Shown piece after piece: positions 1 to 4,543 of a DNA stretch of 7,368 bases; positions within the stretch are counted from its first letter, which is position 1, and each line of letters begins with the position of its first letter. The stretch is taken from the NCBI GenBank assembly GCA_023387375.1, contig JAEWIE010000006.1:1-7368 (forward strand), read 5' to 3'. Under the pieces are notes generated by a model that was given only the letters and a program-made list of their open reading frames with translations, made no database searches and was not told the DNA's origin. Made by a program: the position numbers and the translations under genes. The DNA is from Bacteroidota bacterium. GTDB taxonomy: Bacteria; Bacteroidota; Bacteroidia; Flavobacteriales; Weeksellaceae.

Positions 1-825
1 ACGTCTTTGCTTTTCTCGTTTAATCCGTACTGGAGCGCTATTTCGCTGTTTTTCATTGCCGTATTAACTCACTGGCTTTGTGGATATTTTGATATTCCGC
101 CACCTCGGAATTTCTTTTTCATCATGGTGGCAGCCGTAGCTACAAACCTTCCATTTTCAATAGAGCTGCTTCCGATTCGTATTGGAGTTTTTACTCTGGG
201 TGCAATGGCGTCGGTGTTTCTTGCCTTTATTTACTCAGTTTTCATCGCGAAATCGACCGTTCATATTCCAAGAGTAAGACCTAGAAGAAACCGCTATATC
301 ATTACAGCCGAAAGTTTAATAGTAGGTGCAGCTGTAAGTTTAGCTTTGTTGTTAGGATATGCGGTGGATCCTCAAAGTCCTTACTGGATTCCTGTGTCCA
401 CTTTAGCAGTTTTGCAAGGACGGAATTTAACACATACGACCGAAAGAAACATACACCGGGTTGTTGGAACCTTTATTGGTATTGGTCTTACTTGGATATT
501 AATTCTTCTAAAACTACAACCACTTGTTCTTGTCTTTGTTATTGCCCTTTTGCAAATCATTATTGAGCTGCTCATTGTTCGCAATTATTTCTTTGCTGTA
601 ATTTTCATTACACCCCTAACAATCCTTTTGGCAGAAAGTGGATTAGGAAGTGGAGCCTCTCACAATGCACTCATGTGGGCTCGGCTTTTAGATTCATTTA
701 TGGGAGCTTGTATTGGGCTTGCGGCAGGTGCGGTTCTCCACCACAAAGGCTTCATGGCGTGGTTTGAAAAGCAACTTCGCCTTTTAAAACTCTATCGAAA
801 ATTTCTTGAGCACGAAAGGCACTAG
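1..825 (+). CDS. FUSC-family (aromatic acid exporter-like) membrane protein, 5'-truncated by the window edge
   Basis: The reading frame is open from base 1 and ends with TAG at 823-825. A TTG lies at position 7, but the true start is probably outside the window. About 274 residues are visible, against roughly 350 or more for full-length relatives (family knowledge). Counting from that TTG, hydrophobic segments occur near residues 11-27, 36-50, 58-80, 102-120, 152-169, 171-190, 193-209 and 228-245. A basic cytoplasmic stretch (RVRPRRNR, 89-96) separates the first group from a second. The second begins with PYWIPVSTLAVLQG (125-138) and RNIHRVVGTFIGIG (147-160), the pattern of the FUSC_2 domain in fusaric-acid-resistance/aromatic acid exporters. 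The C-terminal tail is basic and probably cytoplasmic. The likely role is efflux of aromatic or related acids across the inner membrane, but the substrate cannot be read from the sequence. It converges on hipA with 168 bp between them and no strong terminator; only a weak hairpin (AATGG 892-896 / CCATT 908-912) is visible there. Confidence 0.85.
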   Translation, partial: TSLLFSFNPYWSAISLFFIAVLTHWLCGYFDIPPPRNFFFIMVAAVATNLPFSIELLPIRIGVFTLGAMASVFLAFIYSVFIAKSTVHIPRVRPRRNRYIITAESLIVGAAVSLALLLGYAVDPQSPYWIPVSTLAVLQGRNLTHTTERNIHRVVGTFIGIGLTWILILLKLQPLVLVFVIALLQIIIELLIVRNYFFAVIFITPLTILLAESGLGSGASHNALMWARLLDSFMGACIGLAAGAVLHHKGFMAWFEKQLRLLKLYRKFLEHERH

Positions 826-993
826 ATTGTATTTTTAATGTTTTTTTTATCGTCATAGAAGTCGAGTTACTTTCGATCTGATAATATAGTCAATGGATAA
901 AAATAGACCATTATTGAAGGGTGTAGGGTTGATTTTATATTGTAAATAAATACTTTTTGCGAATGAGGATAAATGAGATATGAAGTCTGGTGT

Positions 994-2247
994 TTAAGTA
1001 AATCTGAACGCAGCATGCATTAACTCTTGTTCTGATCGTGAAATTCCAATTTTATTAGCAATTTCTTTCCATTGTCTCACTGAAGTGAAAACTTCTCCCA
1101 ATATATTGTCCATTTCTGAATTCGTTAATCGAAAGAATTCTCCGACACTCTTAGCTAATTCGAAATCTAACGAGTTGTTATCCATGTCAATATTTAAAGC
1201 TAAGCCATCTTTATCGGTGGATGGGTTTAAATCATATGCCGGAGATAATACCCAACCATTGTCTGTCAAAATAAATCCGTGATTGCGAAGATGGTCATCC
1301 GTATTGGAAACAGCGATGTTAAATACAATTCGTCGCCATAACTGTTGTAAATTTTCGTTGACCTTACAACCATAATTCAGAATAAATTCTACTATATCCA
1401 AATAACTGGCTGGTTGATTTCTAATTGTATCTTCATTGTTTCCTGTCATCGTCATTGCGGATGAAAAATGAATTCTGTCAAGACCAAGCCGATCAAAACG
1501 TTTAGTAAAAAAAGTGTGAAAAGTTCCACTTACTTTTTCAATTTTACATTCCGTCATTTCGACCCCTGCTTTTATCGCTAATTGATAGGTTAGATATTCC
1601 CAAGCTGCTTTATCAATTGCATCATTTTTGGAAGGGAATTTCGCAATCCAAAGTTGATTCTTATTATCTGAAATATTGGCTTTAGGTCTTGCACCTCCTA
1701 AGGAAGAACCTGGTGCGATGAGTACTTTCAGCCATTTATTTATCGCTTCGTTATCGGAGTCATTTTCGTAATGGACTACTGCTTGTTGCAATTTTCGAAT
1801 TGTTGACCAAGGTGGTGTCGATTTTTCGGAATCATTATCTAAAAAATCGCCATCAGAATCCAACTTGAACCGTAAGGCGCCCATTCTTGATTCGTCAAAA
1901 ACCCCCAATAAATAATCAATATCATAAAGTGTTTTAGGATTTTCGCCCTTAGCTCTGGCTAACTGAGCTTCACTACGTTTCATTAATGTTCGTCCCCATG
2001 TATCGGGCATACTGTCTAAGAAAACTCCAAAATTTTCTTTATTATTTGGAAATTGTTGCCCCGCATAAAATTGAATATCGGGATCAATCAGTCTTTGCGC
2101 ATTGGATTTCAACCAATTATTGTCATATTCAAAACTAAAAGCCTTTCTTCCTTTGGCTTGATGTGCAGATAAAATACCTATTAACATTGGTTCAGCTAAT
2201 CCAAACCAGTGTGCATAAACATAGATTTCGGTTTTATTCGTTGCCAT
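994..2247 (-). CDS. hipA: HipA-family serine/threonine kinase toxin
   Basis: This 417-residue protein is close to the usual HipA length (about 440). Residues 1 to about 110 form the N-terminal HipA subdomain, and the rest is the HipA-like kinase fold. Visible kinase elements are a Gly-rich loop SSLGGARPKA (181-190) and LWIAKFP with the presumed ATP-binding Lys203. The catalytic loop NTDDHLRNHGF (315-325) places Asp317 and Asn322 at the same spacing as E. coli Asp309/Asn314. LSPAYDLNPS (334-343) supplies the metal-binding Asp339. Ser182 aligns with the Ser150 that E. coli HipA autophosphorylates to switch itself off. Known HipA kinases arrest growth by phosphorylating translation components such as glutamyl-tRNA synthetase; the target here is unknown. 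The start ATG follows the hipB stop by one base (TAA-A-ATG), so the two are co-transcribed and probably translationally coupled. All key residues are present and the frame is uninterrupted, so the kinase is probably functional. Confidence 0.93.
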   Translation of the reverse strand: MATNKTEIYVYAHWFGLAEPMLIGILSAHQAKGRKAFSFEYDNNWLKSNAQRLIDPDIQFYAGQQFPNNKENFGVFLDSMPDTWGRTLMKRSEAQLARAKGENPKTLYDIDYLLGVFDESRMGALRFKLDSDGDFLDNDSEKSTPPWSTIRKLQQAVVHYENDSDNEAINKWLKVLIAPGSSLGGARPKANISDNKNQLWIAKFPSKNDAIDKAAWEYLTYQLAIKAGVEMTECKIEKVSGTFHTFFTKRFDRLGLDRIHFSSAMTMTGNNEDTIRNQPASYLDIVEFILNYGCKVNENLQQLWRRIVFNIAVSNTDDHLRNHGFILTDNGWVLSPAYDLNPSTDKDGLALNIDMDNNSLDFELAKSVGEFFRLTNSEMDNILGEVFTSVRQWKEIANKIGISRSEQELMHAAFRFT

Positions 2248-2248
2248 T

Positions 2249-2530
2249 TTATAATAGATCTAAATCTTGTAGTTTTCTGCCTAATTCATCATCTGCTGCC
2301 AGCTTCAAAAAATCGGCTTGCAAACCTAATACACGTAATACATTAAAGTAGGCCCCCATTGCCACGCTACTTTCGCCTTTTTCTACTAAATATAACGTCG
2401 AACGCGCAATCCCTGCACGCTCGGCAACCTGTATTGTCGTTAGTTTTCTTCGTTTTCGAGCTAATTTTATGTTTTCACCCATTTGCTCTAAAAGAGCAGT
2501 GTATTTGGGTAGAATAATTTGCTTTTTCAT
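2249..2530 (-). CDS. hipB: HipB-like XRE-family HTH antitoxin and operon repressor
   Basis: This 93-residue protein has a lambda-repressor/Cro-type helix-turn-helix from about residue 18 to 72. It begins at GENIKLARKRRKLTTIQVAE (18-37), then AGIARSTLYLVEKGES (39-54) covers the recognition helix, and a hydrophobic helix NVLRVLGL (63-70) follows. The short N-terminal arm (MKKQIILPKYTALLEQM) and the acidic C-terminal tail (ADDELGRKLQDLDLL) flank the domain. Such proteins bind their promoter as dimers and neutralise the HipA partner. The perfect inverted repeat 15 bases upstream of the start codon is the obvious binding site. The hipA start lies one base after this stop codon. The ATG at 2528-2530 is the chosen start because it sits just downstream of the promoter. 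There is no Shine-Dalgarno sequence, which is normal in this phylum. Confidence 0.9.
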   Translation of the reverse strand: MKKQIILPKYTALLEQMGENIKLARKRRKLTTIQVAERAGIARSTLYLVEKGESSVAMGAYFNVLRVLGLQADFLKLAADDELGRKLQDLDLL

Positions 2531-2544
2531 TTAAATGATTGTTG

Positions 2545-2564
2545 TTTCATACAAATATATGAAA
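2545..2564 (-). promoter_or_regulatory. hipBA promoter with overlapping inverted-repeat operator
   Basis: The + strand reads TTTCATA-CAAATA-TATGAAA, a perfect inverted repeat with 7-bp arms and a 6-bp spacer. On the coding (-) strand, positions 2559-2552 read TATATTTG, an exact match to the Bacteroidota -7 consensus TAnnTTTG. The -33 element is weaker: a TTCG lies 19 bases further upstream (about 2579-2582). Because the -7 box fills the operator spacer and part of one arm, HipB bound here would block sigma-factor access, so autorepression is the straightforward inference. The predicted leader before the hipB ATG would be very short, about 15 nt. Confidence 0.72.
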
Positions 2565-2594
2565 AGCGATTGAAATAGCGAACGTTAATAGTTG

Positions 2595-2718
2595 TTAATC
2601 TCTTTTTAAATATTTCAGTCTGTCGCAGAAACCAGAAATAATAAACGGACAATTGCAATCCTCTGATTCGGTATTGATTCCAGCAATAATATTATGGAAA
2701 AAATGTTCCTTATTTCAT
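2595..2718 (-). pseudogene. Frameshifted HipA-type N-terminal remnant
   Basis: On the - strand an ATG at 2718-2716 overlaps the stop of the upstream HTH remnant in the classic ATGA arrangement. As it stands it reads only M-K-stop. Removing the single base at 2712 makes it read MKKEHFFHNIIAGINTESED. This resembles the opening strand of HipA/HipS N-terminal domains (of the form K-x-x-V-F-x-N-x-x-A-G-x-L-x-E; family knowledge). The homology then stops. The frame continues through CNCPFIISGFCDRLKYLKRD to a TAA at 2597-2595, which I cannot align confidently; it could be an internal deletion joining N- and C-terminal parts of the gene. The kinase core is absent, so this is a relic and not a working toxin. 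The intact hipBA promoter begins immediately downstream. Confidence 0.55.
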
Positions 2719-2885
2719 TCCGCAATTTCTTTCGTACTCATGGGTATAAGCTTACTTTCAAACATCAAAAGCACGTGATTTACCTTGGCTAAACTAAGGT
2801 TGTCTTTACCTTGTTCTATTTTCCGAACTACAGTCAGTGCAACGCCTGCTTTATTAGGAAGCTGTATATGGCGAGGAGAATTTAT
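2715..2885 (-). pseudogene. Truncated HipB/Y4mF-type HTH antitoxin remnant
   Basis: The - strand frame ending at TGA 2717-2715 reads QLPNKAGVALTVVRKIEQGK, then DNLSLAKVNHVLLMF and ESKLIPMSTKEIAE. This fits the second half of an XRE-family HTH of the HipB/Y4mF type, whose conserved form is roughly AxKAGVxxxFxRxxEQGKxxLxLxKVNxVLxxFGxEL (family knowledge). The first two helices and the start codon are missing, because the frame meets TAA at 2888-2886 and unrelated sequence begins. It is a different subfamily from the intact HipB next door (which has ERAGIARSTLYLVEKGES), so it is not a tandem copy of it. Its stop overlaps the HipA-type remnant by ATGA, the usual gene junction in such operons. It is too short for a normal gene and is annotated here as a decayed fragment. 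Confidence 0.68.
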
Positions 2886-2902
2886 TTACGGGTAAAGGGG
2901 CG

Positions 2903-3130
2903 GTGACTTTGAATAATAATACGCGTCTAACCTCTGGTGAAATCAAATATACCTATAAGATAACTGATGGGAACGGAAAAGTAATTGAAATGGTTGATAA
3001 CCCTGGAGATTTTGGCAGAGGCATCACTTTAAATTTTGATTATAATAAAGAGAAGTATCCTATAAAGTATGATTTTTTCTTCGAAGTAGAAGGGGAGTTT
3101 TTTACAAAATCAATTTCAATCGCCAAATAA
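2903..3130 (+). CDS. Hypothetical protein, probable C-terminal fragment of a beta-rich protein
   Basis: I do not recognise the family. From a GTG at 2903 the frame gives 75 residues: short alternating hydrophobic/polar stretches typical of beta strands (IKYTYKITDGNGKVIEM, GITLNFDY, YDFFFEVEGEFFTKSISI), with no signal peptide, membrane segment or cysteine. The frame stays open upstream to the codon after TAG 2855-2857, adding EAVYGEENLFTGKGA. That stretch also reads like beta-protein, so the GTG may simply be an internal Val codon of a larger gene whose 5' part has been lost. The spacing of the AGGGG before the GTG is too tight for a good ribosome site. The upstream extension overlaps the HTH remnant on the other strand, which places a recombination junction at about 2858-2888. 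A small hairpin (TCGCCAA 3120-3126 / TTGGCGA 3143-3149) spans the stop, and a stronger terminator follows at 3173. Confidence 0.5.
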   Translation: MTLNNNTRLTSGEIKYTYKITDGNGKVIEMVDNPGDFGRGITLNFDYNKEKYPIKYDFFFEVEGEFFTKSISIAK

Positions 3131-3172
3131 TAAAGCAATTAATTGGCGACCAGTTTAGATAATGCTATATTG

Positions 3173-3216
3173 GAAAAACCTTCACAAAACAATTTCAAGT
3201 TTATTGAAGGTTTTTC
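3173..3216 (+). terminator. Rho-independent-type hairpin, possibly bidirectional
   Basis: The 12-base arms GAAAAACCTTCA (3173-3184) and TGAAGGTTTTTC (3205-3216) are perfectly complementary. A small inner stem AAAC/GTTT (3187-3190 / 3199-3202) lies within the 20-base loop. The right arm ends in TTTTTC and the left arm starts with GAAAAA, so each strand has a U-rich end. It lies 43 bases after the stop of the 75-residue frame and would end its transcript. Its presence suggests that the 3' end of an originally complete transcription unit is preserved here. Confidence 0.7.
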
Positions 3217-3422
3217 TATTAAAAGAGATGTGTAAAGATTTATGCAAATTATTTATGAATTAATTGTACCCTCAGCGAGAATTAATAGCACGTACTTTCT
3301 GACTTGAAAACATCAAGTATCGATCATATTTCAACCATTTTAAGTGTGGTTAATTCAGATTTAGATTGTAAGTGATTGATAAAAAGAGTGTAAAATTGGA
3401 CTTCCGTCTGTTTATGTTGAGC

Positions 3423-3461
3423 ACATCAAACTTGCAAAATTAGTTTTGATGTCAATATTTG
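3423..3461 (+). promoter_or_regulatory. Inverted repeat with a candidate promoter upstream of thyA
   Basis: A perfect 8-bp inverted repeat, ACATCAAA (3423-3430) and TTTGATGT (3445-3452), encloses 14 bases containing TTGC (3432-3435). Eighteen bases after that TTGC comes AATATTTG (3454-3461), one mismatch from the Bacteroidota -7 box TAnnTTTG. The spacing fits a -33/-7 promoter, with the repeat positioned as an operator over the -33 region. A second -7-like sequence, TATATTTA (3556-3563), lies closer to thyA but lacks a well-spaced TTG. Which one drives thyA cannot be decided from the sequence. Confidence 0.3.
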
Positions 3462-3501
3462 TTATTTCTTTTGATAAATTCTAGCTTATTAATTCACTCT
3501 G

Positions 3502-3523
3502 ACTTCTTAAGAATATAAGAAGT
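3502..3523 (+). terminator. Small hairpin in the thyA leader region (weak terminator or attenuator candidate)
   Basis: ACTTCTT (3502-3508) and AAGAAGT (3517-3523) form a 7-bp stem with an 8-base loop, followed by ATTTT. The stem is AT-rich, so termination would be weak. If transcription starts near 3465-3470, this hairpin falls within the thyA 5' leader. Confidence 0.25.
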
Positions 3524-3597
3524 ATTTTGGCTATCTACTTTAGTTATATAATTAATATATTTACACACTGATACTAACCAATAGAATTTAGCCCACA

Positions 3598-4392
3598 ATG
3601 CAAAATTACCTTGACCTCCTACAGCATATATTAGATCATGGAACCGATAAGACTGACCGTACAGGAACCGGGACAAAAAGCATTTTTGGCTATCAATTGC
3701 GTTATGATCTCTCTAAAGGATTTCCTTTAGTGACGACGAAGAAGACGCATTTACGATCTATTATTTATGAACTGCTTTGGTTTTTAAAAGGAGATACAAA
3801 TGTCAAGTATTTGCAGGATAATGGCGTTAGTATTTGGGACGAGTGGGCGGATGAAAATGGTGATTTAGGTCCAATCTATGGAGCGCAGTGGAGAAGCTGG
3901 GAAGGATCAAATGGCCAAGTGCTTGATCAAATTTCACAGGTGGTGGAGCAAATTAAAACGAATCCAGATTCTCGCCGATTAATTGTTTCGGCTTGGAATG
4001 CAACTGAGATCTCTAAGATGGCTCTAGCTCCTTGCCATACCATGTTCCAATTCTATGTGGCCGATAACAAACTCTCATTACAGCTCTATCAGCGTAGCGC
4101 TGACGTTTTTCTAGGAGTACCCTTCAATATTGCGAGTTACGCTTTACTACTACAAATGGTAGCGCAAGTCACGGGGCTTGAAGTAGGAGACTATGTTCAT
4201 AGTTTTGGGGATGTGCATATTTACAACAATCATATGGAGCAAGTACATAAGCAGCTTGCAAGAACGCCGAAAGCTCTTCCTACGATGCGTTTGAATCCTG
4301 AAGTAAAGTCCTTATTTGATTTTGATTTTGAAGATTTCACACTTGAAAATTACGATCCGTATCCAGGGATTAAAGCGCCTGTGGCAATTTAA
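3598..4392 (+). CDS. thyA: Thymidylate synthase
   Basis: The enzyme makes dTMP from dUMP, using 5,10-methylenetetrahydrofolate as both carbon donor and reductant; it is cytosolic and acts as a homodimer. The protein has 264 residues, the same as E. coli ThyA, and shares its ends (about M-x-x-YL at the start, GIKAPVAI at the finish). Visible signatures are the DRTGTGT loop with phosphate-binding Arg21, LVTTKKTHLRSIIYELLWFL (44-63), IWDEWADENGDLGPIYGAQW (79-98), PDSRRLIVSAWN (123-134), nucleophile Cys146 in MALAPCHTMFQFYV, QRSADVFLGVPFNIASYALL (165-184) with Asn177, and GDVHIYNNH (204-212). No active-site residue is missing. The ATG at 3598 matches the family N-terminus. No folA lies next to it in this window. 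The next gene begins 151 bp downstream and appears to be a separate transcription unit. Confidence 0.98.
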   Translation: MQNYLDLLQHILDHGTDKTDRTGTGTKSIFGYQLRYDLSKGFPLVTTKKTHLRSIIYELLWFLKGDTNVKYLQDNGVSIWDEWADENGDLGPIYGAQWRSWEGSNGQVLDQISQVVEQIKTNPDSRRLIVSAWNATEISKMALAPCHTMFQFYVADNKLSLQLYQRSADVFLGVPFNIASYALLLQMVAQVTGLEVGDYVHSFGDVHIYNNHMEQVHKQLARTPKALPTMRLNPEVKSLFDFDFEDFTLENYDPYPGIKAPVAI

Positions 4393-4421
4393 TTATTCCG
4401 GTTTATTTCTTCAAGTTAGAG

Positions 4422-4444
4422 CGCGTGCATTTTACAATGCAGCG
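4422..4444 (+). terminator. Hairpin after thyA, candidate terminator
   Basis: TGCATT (4426-4431) and AATGCA (4436-4441) pair around a TTAC loop. CGC (4422-4424) and GCG (4442-4444) extend the stem past one bulged G. TTAAATTTT follows, a poor but T-rich run. It lies 30 bases past the thyA stop, a reasonable place for the end of that transcript. Confidence 0.4.
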
Positions 4445-4497
4445 TTAAATTTTCATCAAATCTCCTTGCCCTCAATCGAATTGTAGGGGTGTTTTTG

Positions 4498-4505
4498 TAA
4501 CTTTA
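4498..4505 (+). promoter_or_regulatory. Candidate -7 box for the M1 aminopeptidase gene
   Basis: TAACTTTA differs at one position from the TAnnTTTG consensus and lies 38 bases before the ATG. The nearest upstream TTG (4481-4483) leaves only 14 bases of spacing, shorter than the usual 19 or so, so the assignment is tentative. Confidence 0.3.
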
Positions 4506-4543
4506 GACTCAATTTTAAGACTAGTTACATAAATCCCAAATCT

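Larger units (their letters stand above)
3220..3597. other. Gene-poor AT-rich intergenic region upstream of thyA
   Basis: I find no convincing reading frame on either strand in this 378-bp stretch; all six frames have frequent stops, and the short - strand frame entering from thyA is a shadow. It holds several inverted repeats: ACTTGA/TCAAGT (3302-3307 / 3313-3318, 5-base loop), ACATCAAA/TTTGATGT (3423-3430 / 3445-3452) and ACTTCTT/AAGAAGT (3502-3508 / 3517-3523). It must also hold the thyA promoter. No tRNA or rRNA pattern and no repeat-spacer array is visible. It could include decayed mobile DNA, but nothing is identifiable. Confidence 0.6.

Noticed and set aside
381..584. 67-codon - strand reading frame inside the FUSC gene
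   Set aside because: It lies fully within a well-supported membrane protein gene and its translation has no family features; it is a shadow frame.
1085..1282. 65-codon + strand reading frame inside hipA
   Set aside because: It is antisense to the conserved HipA kinase C-terminal region with no recognisable product.
2163..2351. 62-codon + strand reading frame across the hipA/hipB junction
   Set aside because: It is antisense to both hip genes, has low-complexity translation and no start signal.
2595..2885. Idea that the relic is a tandem duplication of the intact hipBA
   Set aside because: The HTH residues differ in subfamily (IEQGKDNLSLAKVN against VEKGESSVAMGAYF), so the two modules have separate origins.
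3220..3597. Possible CRISPR array, tracrRNA or insertion sequence end
   Set aside because: There is no repeated unit with regular spacing, no transposase frame and no target-site duplication; only isolated short inverted repeats are seen.
3494..3676. 60-codon - strand reading frame overlapping the thyA start
   Set aside because: It overlaps the conserved N-terminus of thyA and its translation is not protein-like.
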